DNA from: Pleionea sediminis
GTDB taxonomy: Bacteria; Pseudomonadota; Gammaproteobacteria; Enterobacterales; Kangiellaceae
Reading direction: 5' to 3'
Assembly (NCBI RefSeq): GCF_007570825.1
Contig: NZ_SUNB01000002.1
Coordinates: forward strand, 1-64,000
Length of the DNA stretch: 64,000 nucleotides
The translations under genes and the position numbers were made by a program. Under the pieces are notes generated by a model that was not told the DNA's origin, searched no databases, and saw nothing but the letters and a program-made list of their open reading frames with translations. Below are positions 7,675 through 16,849 of the stretch, in pieces; within the stretch, counting starts at the first letter, position 1; each line of letters starts with the position of its first letter.

Positions 7675-7738
7675 ATACATTTAGAATTTTCTGGCTGTCA
7701 GTTTTTAGCACAGACCATGATTGGAGTTAACACAGAAT

Positions 7739-8488
7739 ATGCTAAGCATTAATAATTTAGTCGCAGAAGTTGAAGGCAAAACTATTTTAAAGGGATTAAA
7801 TCTCGAAGTTAAACCGGGAGAAGTTCACGCGATTATGGGCCCCAATGGTGCCGGTAAAAGTACTTTAGGCAATGTACTGGCGGGTCGCGAAAACTACGAA
7901 AAAACGGACGGAACTGTCACATTAGATGGCAAAGATATTTTCGAGTTAGAGCCAGAAGAACGCGCAGCAGAAGGTATGTTTTTGGCTTTTCAGTATCCGG
8001 TAGAAATTCCTGGTGTCAGCAATCTTGAATTTTTAAAAGCTTCTATTGATGCCATTTCAAAGTACCGTGGCGTTGAAGCTCCCGACTCGGTTTCATTTAT
8101 GAAAAAAGCGAGAGAAGCCTGTAAAGCGGTTAATCTCGATCAAAACTTTTTAAAACGCGGTGTTAATGAAGGTTTTTCGGGTGGCGAGAAAAAGCGTAAC
8201 GAAATTATGCAAATGATGTTGCTAGAACCTAAACTTTGCATACTCGATGAAACCGACTCTGGCCTTGATATTGATGCACTTCAAGTCGTCGCCAAAGGCG
8301 TTAACGAATTACGTTCACCTGATCGAGCCTTTGTTGTTGTTACCCATTATCAACGTCTTCTTGACTATATTGTTCCAGACTATGTGCATGTATTGGCGGA
8401 TGGAAAAATTGTTAAATCGGGTGGTAAAGAGCTAGCGCTTGAGCTCGAAAAGAAAGGCTACAGCTGGTTAGAACAAGAGGTTGCATAA
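7739..8488 (+). CDS. sufC: Fe-S assembly ATPase SufC
   Basis: The ABC-type ATPase that drives conformational change in SufBC2D. Visible are Walker A GPNGAGKST, the signature FSGGEKKRNE, Walker B LCILDETDSGLD and the switch histidine in VVVTHYQR. I chose the ATG at 7739 (249 residues, MLSINNLVAEVEG), which is where family members begin. The in-frame TTG at 7721 overlaps the presumed ribosome binding site GGAG (7723-7726). The stop overlaps the sufD start by one base (TAATG), implying translational coupling of the two partners. Confidence 0.96.
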   Translation: MLSINNLVAEVEGKTILKGLNLEVKPGEVHAIMGPNGAGKSTLGNVLAGRENYEKTDGTVTLDGKDIFELEPEERAAEGMFLAFQYPVEIPGVSNLEFLKASIDAISKYRGVEAPDSVSFMKKAREACKAVNLDQNFLKRGVNEGFSGGEKKRNEIMQMMLLEPKLCILDETDSGLDIDALQVVAKGVNELRSPDRAFVVVTHYQRLLDYIVPDYVHVLADGKIVKSGGKELALELEKKGYSWLEQEVA

Positions 8489-9780
8489 TGAGTCAAGCAG
8501 TCGATTATATTCGCGAGTCCAGCGAACTGGCACAAACACTCGAAGCAAAAACAAAAACTGACTGGCTCGCCGATTTTCGGAAACAACGATTGAATGCTTT
8601 TGCTCATTCAAGTTTTCCTACTCGTAAAACAGAACATTTTAAGTACAATAACTTAAGCGCTCTCACACGTCAGTCTTTTGCTCGTCTTGCTGAAGCAGAT
8701 TCTGGAGATATTAAATTACCAGAACTGGCAGAGCAACTTGACGCAGATCGTCTGGTGTTGGTGAATGGCGAATACGATTCATCGCTATCGAAACTTGAAG
8801 AACAAGCAATCACTTTCTACCGTGACGCAAATGCAGATCAAAAGGATTTTATTCTTGAGCAGCTCAACAAAAAGAACGATAAGAAAAATATATTTAGCTT
8901 ACTAAATGACAGCTTGACCCAAGACGGTATTTTAATCGAGTTCAATCAAGCTCAAACTAAACCATTACATATTATTTACGTTGCAACGGAGTCTGCACAA
9001 CAAAAGACAACGTTTGCTAATTGTCTGATTAGGGTTGCTGCCAATTGTCAGGCAACGGTTGTCGAACACTTCGCTACGAATAAAGACGCAACTGACAATA
9101 GCTTGTTTAATCAATCTACTCAATGTGTACTCAATGATAACGCTCACTTGAATCATTATCGCTTACATCTTGAAGAAGAGCATACCATTCATTTTGGCGA
9201 GCTCGACTTCTGGCTTGACGCACACTCTCAACTAAACAGTTTTCATGTTGGACTCGGTAGCCAAATCAAACGTCTTGATATCAATGTTTATCATCAAGCA
9301 TCGGGCTCTCATGCTGACTTAAATGGTGTTTATCTGTCAAATGCTCAACAACAGATTGATTACCATACCAATGTTGAACACCGCGTTCCTCATTGTACAA
9401 CTCAAGAGATCTTCCGTGGCATTGTTGGCGGTAGCTCGAAAGCCGTTTTTAATGGCCGCATTCATATTCTCCAGGACGCGCAAAAAACGTTGGCCGAGTT
9501 AAGTAATAAAAATTTATTGTTATCGAATAAAGCGGAAATCAACACTAAGCCCGAGCTTGAAATTTATGCCGATGATGTGCAATGCGCCCATGGCGCGACT
9601 GTGGCAAAAATGGATGAAACGTCTTTATTTTATCTTCAGTCTCGGGGTATACCAAAGTCTCAAGCCGAATTAATGTTAAGTTTTGGTTTCATTAACGAAC
9701 TTATTGATGGATTAAAACACCAAGCTGTAGGCGATTATCTCCGCCCTATTCTTGCTAATCTATTTGAGCAAGCAGCATGA
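8488..9780 (+). CDS. sufD: Fe-S cluster assembly protein SufD
   Basis: A paralog of SufB that pairs with it in SufBC2D, and is thought to help iron entry. At 430 residues it shows the family's N-terminal helices with PTRKTEHFKYNN (residues 46-57), a variable middle, and the conserved C-terminal block: HCTTQEIFRGIV, then AEINTKPELEIYADDVQCAHGATV, where the histidine of CAHGA is conserved. Start overlaps the sufC stop. Confidence 0.95.
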   Translation: MSQAVDYIRESSELAQTLEAKTKTDWLADFRKQRLNAFAHSSFPTRKTEHFKYNNLSALTRQSFARLAEADSGDIKLPELAEQLDADRLVLVNGEYDSSLSKLEEQAITFYRDANADQKDFILEQLNKKNDKKNIFSLLNDSLTQDGILIEFNQAQTKPLHIIYVATESAQQKTTFANCLIRVAANCQATVVEHFATNKDATDNSLFNQSTQCVLNDNAHLNHYRLHLEEEHTIHFGELDFWLDAHSQLNSFHVGLGSQIKRLDINVYHQASGSHADLNGVYLSNAQQQIDYHTNVEHRVPHCTTQEIFRGIVGGSSKAVFNGRIHILQDAQKTLAELSNKNLLLSNKAEINTKPELEIYADDVQCAHGATVAKMDETSLFYLQSRGIPKSQAELMLSFGFINELIDGLKHQAVGDYLRPILANLFEQAA

Positions 9781-9808
9781 TTAAATCAGTAAACCTTGAG
9801 GTATTTAA

Positions 9809-11056
9809 ATGACAAACGCTTTGGCAGAAAACAAGAAAGCCATCGATTTTGCGGCGATACGGCAAGACTTTCCCATTTTGCATCAGGAAGTCCATGGTCA
9901 GCCTCTGGTTTATCTTGATAACGCTGCGTCAACCCAAAAGCCCAATTTGGTGATCGATTCGATAAAACACTACTACGAACACGATCATTCTAATGTTCAT
10001 CGCGGAGCCCACGCCCTTAGTGATCGTGCAACCGCAAAGTTTGAGCACGCGCGGGAGAATGTCCAGCGTTTTATCAATGCAGCCAAACGAGAAGAGATTA
10101 TCTGGACACGCGGAACAACGGAAAGCATCAACTTGGTTGCTAACAGTTTCGGCCGTGCATCATTAACTTCAGGCGATGAAATTTTGGTTTCAGCCATGGA
10201 ACATCACTCCAATATTGTGCCTTGGCAAATGGTTTGCGAACAAACAGGCGCGACACTGAAGGTGATTCCAGTTAATGAATGTGGCGAAATCGAGTTCGAT
10301 CAATATGTGGCAATGCTTAATGAAAAAGTTAAGTTGATTTCTATTGGTCATGTATCCAACGCTCTTGGCAGTATTAATCCAGTCAAACAAATGATTGCCG
10401 AGGCTCGTAAGTTCGATATAAAAATCATGGTCGATGGTGCTCAAGCGGCTCCGCATTTCGATATTGATGTACAAAATCTAGATTGCGACTTCTATGCGTT
10501 TTCTGGCCACAAAGTGTTTGGCCCTACTGGCATTGGCATTTTATACGGTAAAGAACAATTGCTCGAATCCATGACGCCATATCAAGGCGGTGGCGAAATG
10601 ATTGAAGTCGTGAGTTTTGATGGTACTACTTACAATGAGCTACCTTATAAATTTGAAGCTGGCACTCCCAACATTGCCGGCGCAATTGGACTTTCAGCAG
10701 CAATAGACTATTTAGCTCAATTTGATCGAAATGCACTTCAAGCTTATGAAGATCAATTATTAGCTTTTGCTACTGAACAAGCTAAGTCGGTAGAAGAATT
10801 GAAACTTGTCGGCACTGCAAAAGAAAAAACAGGCGTCATGAGCTTTTTATTACAAGGAGCTCATCCTAATGATGTCGGTATGTTATTAGATCAACAAGGT
10901 GTCGCTGTTCGAACTGGACATCATTGCGCCATGCCAATAATGAAACAGTTCGGCATACCAGGAACCATTCGTGCTTCATTCGCTTTTTATAATAACGAAG
11001 ACGATGTGGTTCGACTTTTCAATGCATTAAACAAAGCGAAAAGCTTTCTTTTATAG
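9809..11056 (+). CDS. sufS: Cysteine desulfurase SufS
   Basis: A group II PLP-dependent cysteine desulfurase that donates persulfide sulfur to SufE. At 415 residues, LDNAASTQKP (37-46), HRGAHALSDRAT (64-75), SAMEHHSN (128-135), the PLP lysine K235 in FSGHKVFGPTG and the active cysteine C373 in RTGHHCAMP are all present. It sits 28 bp after sufD. Together with the separate iscS at 1666 the genome has at least two cysteine desulfurases, likely split between general sulfur trafficking (IscS) and SUF. Confidence 0.96.
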   Translation: MTNALAENKKAIDFAAIRQDFPILHQEVHGQPLVYLDNAASTQKPNLVIDSIKHYYEHDHSNVHRGAHALSDRATAKFEHARENVQRFINAAKREEIIWTRGTTESINLVANSFGRASLTSGDEILVSAMEHHSNIVPWQMVCEQTGATLKVIPVNECGEIEFDQYVAMLNEKVKLISIGHVSNALGSINPVKQMIAEARKFDIKIMVDGAQAAPHFDIDVQNLDCDFYAFSGHKVFGPTGIGILYGKEQLLESMTPYQGGGEMIEVVSFDGTTYNELPYKFEAGTPNIAGAIGLSAAIDYLAQFDRNALQAYEDQLLAFATEQAKSVEELKLVGTAKEKTGVMSFLLQGAHPNDVGMLLDQQGVAVRTGHHCAMPIMKQFGIPGTIRASFAFYNNEDDVVRLFNALNKAKSFLL

Positions 11057-11067
11057 TTGAGGAATTT

Positions 11068-11418
11068 ATGACAGTCGAAACATTTTCTCCCAATGATGTT
11101 GACCTGACCATGACTGACAAAGCAATTCGTCATTTTCAACGTCAGCTTAACACTCGCTCTGAAAAAGCAGTCCGACTTTGGGTTAAAGAGAGCGGCTGCT
11201 CTGGGTTTATGTATGAGATGGATTTTGTCGACACACCAGAAGCCGATGATAAAACTTATTCCTTCGGAGGTGTGACTTTGTTTGTCTCTAAAGAAGCATT
11301 ACCGATTTTGCAAGGCACAGAAATTGACTATGTGACCGAAGGTGTAAACAGTAATATTCAATTTAATAATCCCAATGCCAAAGCTATGTGCGGTTGTGGC
11401 GAAAGTTTTACACTTTAA
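11068..11418 (+). CDS. sufA: A-type Fe-S carrier SufA (IscA/HesB family)
   Basis: A small carrier that takes clusters from the SufBC2D scaffold to target proteins. The three conserved ligands are present: C44 in ESGCSGF, and C108 and C110 in MCGCGES near the C-terminus. It is 116 residues long. It lies between sufS and sufT, with an 11-bp gap after sufS. By sequence alone it could also be called an IscA or ErpA. The SUF context favours SufA. Confidence 0.88.
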   Translation: MTVETFSPNDVDLTMTDKAIRHFQRQLNTRSEKAVRLWVKESGCSGFMYEMDFVDTPEADDKTYSFGGVTLFVSKEALPILQGTEIDYVTEGVNSNIQFNNPNAKAMCGCGESFTL

Positions 11419-11436
11419 AAATACAGAGGTTTTTTA

Positions 11437-11970
11437 ATGGAACGTAAAATGGTCGTCACTCAACGTGACTGTCCAGCTCGACTGGTGCCCGCTGGTACAA
11501 AGATTTCGATACCTAAAGATACTTTTCTAACGATCACTCAATCGTTAGGCGGCAACTACACGGTTGCAGTTAATGGTAATCTTGCCAGAATTGATGGTAC
11601 AGATGCCGATGCTATTGGTATGAAAGCACAGTCCTTTAATTTTGATACTCCAGCAGATGGCAGCATTGATGAATCGCAAGTATGGGATGCATTAAAGACT
11701 ATTTTCGATCCCGAAATTCCAGTCAACCTGGTTGATCTTGGATTGATCTACGACGTCATTATTCAGCAAGAATCAAAATCAGTCGATATTAATATGACGC
11801 TCACTGCGCCGGGCTGTGGGATGGGACCTGTATTAGTCAGCGATGTGAAATACCGTGTGGCAAAAGTGCCTAATGTTGAGTCGGTTAATGTTGAGTTAGT
11901 GTTTGATCCTCCTTGGTCTCGAGAAATGATGTCGGAAGAAGCCCAACTTGAAACGGGTATGTTTTTCTAA
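11437..11970 (+). CDS. sufT: Fe-S assembly factor SufT (DUF59/MIP18 domain)
   Basis: An auxiliary Fe-S maturation protein. The N-terminal about 75 residues are a SufT-specific beta-rich region (DCPARLVPAGTKISIPKDT...GGNYTV). The C-terminal part is a DUF59 domain with DPEIPVNLVDLGLIY (91-105) and the cysteine C127 in LTAPGCGMGP. Proteins of this build in SUF operons were named SufT and help mature some Fe-S enzymes. Spacing of 18 bp after sufA supports operon membership. Confidence 0.87.
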   Translation: MERKMVVTQRDCPARLVPAGTKISIPKDTFLTITQSLGGNYTVAVNGNLARIDGTDADAIGMKAQSFNFDTPADGSIDESQVWDALKTIFDPEIPVNLVDLGLIYDVIIQQESKSVDINMTLTAPGCGMGPVLVSDVKYRVAKVPNVESVNVELVFDPPWSREMMSEEAQLETGMFF

Positions 11971-11998
11971 ACAGAACAATATAGGTTAGTAATAAGAT

Positions 11999-12427
11999 AT
12001 GAGTAATCCTTTCGGTAAAACTATCACCAGCGACGATATTATCGAAGATTTAAGTTTTTTCGACAGCTGGGAAGACCGCTATCGGTATATTATTGATTTA
12101 GGTAAACAATTGCCTGAAATTGATGACTCATTAAAAACGGATGAACGTTTGGTGCGTGGCTGCCAAAGCCAGGTTTGGTTAGAGCCCTATTTTGAAAATG
12201 ATACCCTATCTTTCGATGTTGACAGTGATGCTCATATCGTTCGTGGCTTATTGGCCATGGTAATGAGCGCTTACAATTATAAATCACCCAATGATGTGAT
12301 TGACTTTGATATCGAGAGCTTCTTTGGAAAAATCGATCTTGTAAAACACTTAAGTCCAACTCGCGGAAATGGATTGCGAGCCATGGTTAAGCGCATTCAG
12401 TCTATTGCACAAGAAAAAGCATCGTAA
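11999..12427 (+). CDS. sufE: Sulfur acceptor SufE
   Basis: It accepts persulfide from SufS and stimulates its activity, then hands sulfur to SufB. The key cysteine C55 sits in LVRGCQSQVW, the hallmark of the family. The protein has 142 residues, like E. coli SufE (138). It is the last gene of the suf operon and is followed 14 bp later by a hairpin terminator. Confidence 0.95.
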   Translation: MSNPFGKTITSDDIIEDLSFFDSWEDRYRYIIDLGKQLPEIDDSLKTDERLVRGCQSQVWLEPYFENDTLSFDVDSDAHIVRGLLAMVMSAYNYKSPNDVIDFDIESFFGKIDLVKHLSPTRGNGLRAMVKRIQSIAQEKAS

Positions 12428-12441
12428 GCGAGTATTCGGTC

Positions 12442-12465
12442 AGGCCAGACACGCCAGTTTGGCCT
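12442..12465 (+). terminator. Terminator of the suf operon
   Basis: A 9-bp stem with one G-U pair (12442-12450 with 12457-12465), a 6-nt loop, and a short T-tract. The hairpin sits between the convergent sufE and the 12566 gene. Confidence 0.6.
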
Positions 12466-12565
12466 TTGTCAGTTCTCTCCCTCATACACCTTCAGAGCAT
12501 AAATCTATTACTACCTGTATTGCGACCTTGATAAAAAGCCCCTTACCTCAAAACAAGGCGCAGAT

Positions 12566-13309
12566 TTATAAGTTGCTCCGTTGAGTTTCTAATTTGGTTA
12601 TTGCTTGCTGATACTGTTGCATTAAGTCCTTTTCGAGATTTGAAAGATCTTCAATAATGGGAATAATTGCCCCCTGCTGTCCATAAAGAACATCTAGTGC
12701 ACGTTGTCGCTGGTTCAAATACATGGCTTGATGGACATGAATTTGATGCAAAATTTCAATGGTATCGTAATTGATGTCATCGAGTACGCCACTGGCATCA
12801 GCAAGATTCCAGCTACTGTCACTTAATCGCGCTGTTTTTAATTGAATACCACTCATTAAACGTAGCTCTAATTGATCGCCATTAACTTTGAGTGTTCCTT
12901 GTGACTGCTCAATCTTAAATGAATAACGATCATCATCAATTTTAACCAACATCAACTTACTGTCATCGAAAAACCAACCATTTTCTCGAAACAAATTTAA
13001 TAGGCTAGTTCTAATGGCCATTAAATTACTGAGGTCAAGATTCACATCTTTTAACGAAACAGACAATGATAATCGTCCTCCTTTGTACAACTCCTCAATC
13101 TGTTGCTTTCGATAATTGGCAACTGCCTTGAGCTGTTCCGAGTTTTCTCGATATTCATTGAGAGCAGCCGTTAATACATGGTGAATATTCTTATTCACTT
13201 CTCGTTGTGCGTGCCAATCGTTAACAAATAAAGCAATAAGAACACCCACAACAATTATCAGAAGCTCAACGAAGACTTTAGGAAAGTGCTCTTTAATGAT
13301 TTTAAGCAT
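12566..13309 (-). CDS. Membrane-anchored hypothetical protein (DUF6090-like N-terminus)
   Basis: A 247-residue protein with one N-terminal membrane helix, FVELLIIVVGVLIALFVNDW (about 13-32), preceded by a basic segment. A mostly helical soluble part with a possible coiled coil follows (ENSEQLKAVANYRKQQIEEL, about 55-75), then a small beta region (100-170) and a C-terminal Gln-rich helix (about 205-245). The helix followed by NDWHAQRE recalls the DUF6090 family, but I am not sure. It is divergent from the RND gene at 13555 across 245 bp. No function can be given. Confidence 0.6.
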   Translation of the reverse strand: MLKIIKEHFPKVFVELLIIVVGVLIALFVNDWHAQREVNKNIHHVLTAALNEYRENSEQLKAVANYRKQQIEELYKGGRLSLSVSLKDVNLDLSNLMAIRTSLLNLFRENGWFFDDSKLMLVKIDDDRYSFKIEQSQGTLKVNGDQLELRLMSGIQLKTARLSDSSWNLADASGVLDDINYDTIEILHQIHVHQAMYLNQRQRALDVLYGQQGAIIPIIEDLSNLEKDLMQQYQQAITKLETQRSNL

Positions 13310-13554
13310 TTATACAGGCCTTTGCATTTTAAACTAAGACTAAACCCTAATAATGAAAGACGATAAATTTCAATTCAAGTACTAAATTTCTTAATCAATT
13401 AAACACTATGAGAGTAACCACGCCCACAAACTTCTATATAGACAAAACTCAATAGGATTAAATATTAATGAGAATTTCAGTTGCATGTCGGATTAGAATG
13501 CATTACAACGAGCAATATAACATAGGAGAGTAAGTATTTTTAAAGGCTCAATTG

Positions 13555-15864
13555 ATGACAATAAATAAAAGCCGACAAATCAATCTGCGATATGCAAGCC
13601 TAGCTCTGTTTGCTTTATTGTTCGTCTGTTCACTCACACTGCCCTTTACGAAGAACCTTCACTTCAGTAACGACTTTCGAGTCTACTTTAGTGGCGAAAA
13701 TCCTCAACTTAAAGCATTTGAGCAATTCGAAGCTGAATTTAGTTCTCACGATAGCATCTTTTTAGTCGCCTACTCAAAAACAAACTCCTGGCTTGAATCG
13801 GAACAGATGCAAAAAATTCATCAGTTTACTGAATTATTCTGGGAACTACCTTCGACTACACGCGTCAACTCGTTAAGTAATCATCAATACTCTTACGCCA
13901 TCGAAGACACTCTGTATACGAAAAGCCTTATCGATTACTCCAAAATCCCAAGTGAGCTTAAAGCTGCTATCGATAATGATCAACAATTACAAAATACGTA
14001 TTTATCGCCAGATGAATCTGTGACATTGATTCAAGCCGTATTAGAGTTTGATAAAAATAATCCTGAGATTGCAAAGTCAATTTACGGAGAAGCTAAAGAC
14101 CTTGTTCGTCAATGGCGAGAAGACTATCCCGATCTGGAACTGTATTTAGGTGGCTCAGTTGTTTCAAATGTCACTTTAGAATCGGCTGTAAAAAATGATT
14201 TGATATTACTGGTTCCCATTAGTTACCTGGTAATATCGATAGGACTGTTATTCTTCTTACGGTCAATCAAAGCGACTATCATTACACTTGTGGTCGTGAC
14301 GCTTAGTATTATTTTTACGTTCTCAATTTTTTCATTATTTAAGCAAGAGTTAACGCCGGTTGCTGGTTTTGTTCCTTCGGTGATACTCACATTAGCCGTG
14401 GCCGATTGCGTCCATTACATAACGAGTTACCGCTATTTAATAATAAATGAGGGATTGAGCGAACAACAGGCCAATCATGAAGCGTTCAATATCAATCTAA
14501 AACCAATCACAATTACCAGCCTCACTACGGCTATTGGAGTTTTATTTTTAAATTTTAGCGACTCGCCTCCGTATCGTGATCTTGGCAATATGGTAGCGAT
14601 TGGCGTAACACTCGCTTGGCTACTGACCATTACCCTGTTACCTGTCGTACTCGTTAAGTTCCCCATTGCTTATAAAGCTCATTCATCGTCATCAAAAGAA
14701 TGGCTTCAAAATTTTTCTCATTGGATTAGAAGCAATCAAAAATTAATTCTTATCAGTACGGTGCTCTTAATATTATTAAGTGTTTCAGGACTCTCAAAAC
14801 TCACAATCAGCGAAAATTGGAGCAAATACTTTTCCGAATCCTTTGAGTTAACCAAAACAGTAAATCTGCTAAAAGAGAAGTTCTCGAGACTTCACCGCTA
14901 TGAGCTGGTTATTGACTCTAACTCCGATGGTAACGTGAACTCTCCGCAATATTTAAATGTGCTAAATGAATTTTTAAACTATCTCGAAAGTCAGTCCGAA
15001 GTTAGACATATTCAAAGCTATGGCTATATCTTAAAGCGCTTAAATCAAAATATGCACGGAGATGATCAAGCATATTATAAAATGCCGGACTCTCGAGAAC
15101 TGGCGAGTCAATATCTATTACTTTATGAGCTTTCTTTACCACAAGGACTTGGCGTCAACTCATTTATCAATACAAAGCGTTCTGCAGCCAGAACAAGTAT
15201 CGCATTAGAACCGATGGATTCTGAGCAACTGCTGGCATTTGAGAACAAAATACAAACCTACTTCCAAAACTTGACTCAGGGTACAAATTATCAATTACAG
15301 ATTTCAGGAATGGATCATATCTTTGCGCATATTGCCCAGAGAAATATCTACCAAATGATTTTAGGGAGCGCCATCGCTTTAATAATTATAAGTCTGCTCA
15401 TCGGCGCAGTATTAAAATCTGTTAAATACGGTCTTGTCAGCTTAATACCCAACTTATTTCCTGGTTTAATTGCCTATGGGCTATGGGGATTCTCGATAGG
15501 TTATATTGATTTGGCACTATCCGTCGTAATCTGCATGAGTTTGGGGATAATCGTCGACGACACTGTTCATTTTTTATCCAAGTACGCTCATGCAAAAACT
15601 AAACTCTTACAATCGTGTGAAGCATCTCTTGATTACGCATTTCATATCGTTGGAAAAGCACTTATCACAACAACCGTTATTCTGGTCGCTGGGTTTTCAA
15701 CAGTCATAGCTTCTCCGCTAACGCCAACATCGAACACCGGTGCTTTATTATGCATTACCCTTATCGCTGCCTTGATAATTGATTTTACCTTGCTGCCAAT
15801 CACACTGTACTGGTTAGACAAACGCAAACAAGACTCTTCAGAAGGCCACTCAAAGAATTGTTAA
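13555..15864 (+). CDS. RND-superfamily exporter, MMPL/COG1033 type
   Basis: A 769-residue integral membrane protein with the duplicated RND layout: one N-terminal helix, a large periplasmic loop (about 35-205), a block of helices (about 210-370), a second loop, and a second block (about 600-760). Acidic residues typical of proton relay in this group lie in each block: D284 in VADCVHYITSY and D668/D669 in IVDDTVHFLSKY. No membrane-fusion or outer-membrane partner is nearby, so it is more like lipid-exporting MMPL proteins than tripartite drug pumps. I use the ATG at 13555 because AAAGG lies 8 nt upstream. The substrate is unknown. Confidence 0.82.
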   Translation: MTINKSRQINLRYASLALFALLFVCSLTLPFTKNLHFSNDFRVYFSGENPQLKAFEQFEAEFSSHDSIFLVAYSKTNSWLESEQMQKIHQFTELFWELPSTTRVNSLSNHQYSYAIEDTLYTKSLIDYSKIPSELKAAIDNDQQLQNTYLSPDESVTLIQAVLEFDKNNPEIAKSIYGEAKDLVRQWREDYPDLELYLGGSVVSNVTLESAVKNDLILLVPISYLVISIGLLFFLRSIKATIITLVVVTLSIIFTFSIFSLFKQELTPVAGFVPSVILTLAVADCVHYITSYRYLIINEGLSEQQANHEAFNINLKPITITSLTTAIGVLFLNFSDSPPYRDLGNMVAIGVTLAWLLTITLLPVVLVKFPIAYKAHSSSSKEWLQNFSHWIRSNQKLILISTVLLILLSVSGLSKLTISENWSKYFSESFELTKTVNLLKEKFSRLHRYELVIDSNSDGNVNSPQYLNVLNEFLNYLESQSEVRHIQSYGYILKRLNQNMHGDDQAYYKMPDSRELASQYLLLYELSLPQGLGVNSFINTKRSAARTSIALEPMDSEQLLAFENKIQTYFQNLTQGTNYQLQISGMDHIFAHIAQRNIYQMILGSAIALIIISLLIGAVLKSVKYGLVSLIPNLFPGLIAYGLWGFSIGYIDLALSVVICMSLGIIVDDTVHFLSKYAHAKTKLLQSCEASLDYAFHIVGKALITTTVILVAGFSTVIASPLTPTSNTGALLCITLIAALIIDFTLLPITLYWLDKRKQDSSEGHSKNC

Positions 15865-15882
15865 CCGAATTTATTGCTATAG

Positions 15883-15911
15883 TTGACTTTTTAGCGTTCA
15901 TTAATGATAAT
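15883..15911 (+). promoter_or_regulatory. Predicted promoter P1 of fpr
   Basis: -35 TTGACT (15883-15888), exactly 17 bp, -10 GATAAT (15906-15911). The -10 lies inside the Fur box, so Fur binding would block polymerase. A second -10, TATAAT at 15972-15977 with a GC-rich discriminator AGCGCCC, may mark a Fur-independent promoter closer to the gene. Confidence 0.65.
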
Positions 15912-15921
15912 AATTATCATT
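15903..15921. promoter_or_regulatory. Fur box upstream of fpr
   Basis: A perfect 9-1-9 inverted repeat, AATGATAAT-A-ATTATCATT. It contains an exact match to the 7-1-7 Fur consensus TGATAATNATTATCA. It overlaps the -10 of a good promoter. Confidence 0.82.
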
Positions 15922-16022
15922 ATCGCACTATTTCAGGCACAAGGAAGGTGTTTTATTATCCAAATTCACCGTATAATAGCGCCCAATTTTAAGTAACAGC
16001 AACGACCGATTTAGTAACTAGC

Positions 16023-16796
16023 ATGAAGAATTTAAACGTTGAAACCGTTTTAGATGTTCACCACTGGAGTGACAAACTATTCAGTTTTAAAACGACTCGC
16101 AGTCAAGGGTTGAAGTTTCGCAATGGCGAATTTGTCATGATTGGGCTGCCCCAATTGGATAAACCCATTGTACGCGCATACAGCATAGCCAGCCCTAATT
16201 ATGAAGAGCACCTTGAGTTCTTCAGTATTAAAGTTCCTGATGGTAAGCTAACTTCCAGATTGCAACATTTATCCAAGGGCGAACAAATTGTTGTTAGTAA
16301 AAAGCCAACGGGCACCTTGGTCATTGATGATCTAAAACCAGGCAAACGCTTATTTTTATTTGCAACCGGAACAGGACTCGCGCCTTTCATAAGCATCATT
16401 CAAGATCCCGAAACTTATGAAAAATTCGAAACCATTATTTTGTGTCATGGCGTTCGCCACATTAAAGAACTGGCTTATCGAGAATTTATAGAAACAGAAT
16501 TACCTGCCCATGAATACATCGGTGAGTTCGTCCGTAACCAATTAATTTATTACCCGACGGTTACACGTGAACCATTTCAAAACTCAGGTCGACTAACAAC
16601 CTCCATTGAAGACGGCTCACTTTTCAAAAATCTATCGATGAATGAACTGGATCCTGTGACGGATAGAGCCATGATTTGTGGCAATCCAGACATGTTAAAA
16701 GACATATCTAACCTATTAGATGCAAAAGGATTTGAAATTAGTCCTAAAATTGGGTTACAAGGCGACTACGTTATCGAACGAGCCTTTGTTGAATAG
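16023..16796 (+). CDS. fpr: Ferredoxin/flavodoxin--NADP+ reductase
   Basis: A bacterial-type FAD enzyme that exchanges electrons between NADPH and ferredoxin or flavodoxin. At 257 residues it shows the FAD motif RAYSIASP (51-58), the pyrophosphate-binding GTGLAPF (116-122), the CHGVRH segment and the C-terminal AFVE typical of the Azotobacter/Pseudomonas group. A Fur box in the promoter predicts induction when iron is short, fitting a role in supplying electrons under oxidative or iron stress. The ribosome binding site is weak. A bidirectional terminator separates it from the convergent DUF3050 gene. Confidence 0.93.
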   Translation: MKNLNVETVLDVHHWSDKLFSFKTTRSQGLKFRNGEFVMIGLPQLDKPIVRAYSIASPNYEEHLEFFSIKVPDGKLTSRLQHLSKGEQIVVSKKPTGTLVIDDLKPGKRLFLFATGTGLAPFISIIQDPETYEKFETIILCHGVRHIKELAYREFIETELPAHEYIGEFVRNQLIYYPTVTREPFQNSGRLTTSIEDGSLFKNLSMNELDPVTDRAMICGNPDMLKDISNLLDAKGFEISPKIGLQGDYVIERAFVE

Positions 16797-16805
16797 GCCT
16801 CATTA

Positions 16806-16834
16806 AAAAAGGCGATTAATTAAATCGCCTTTTT
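16806..16834. terminator. Bidirectional terminator between fpr and the DUF3050 gene
   Basis: A 12-bp perfect stem (16806-16817 with 16823-16834) with a 5-nt loop. It has A-runs on one side and T-runs on the other, so it serves both converging genes. Confidence 0.88.
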
Positions 16835-16849
16835 ATTAGCCTAAAAAAC

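Noticed and set aside
12369-12584. A plus-strand frame overlapping the sufE 3' end
   Set aside because: It overlaps sufE and the terminator hairpin, and has no ribosome binding site or recognisable domain.
13468-13533. A 21-codon ORF before the RND gene
   Set aside because: It is too short to support, has no clear ribosome binding site, and its composition looks random.
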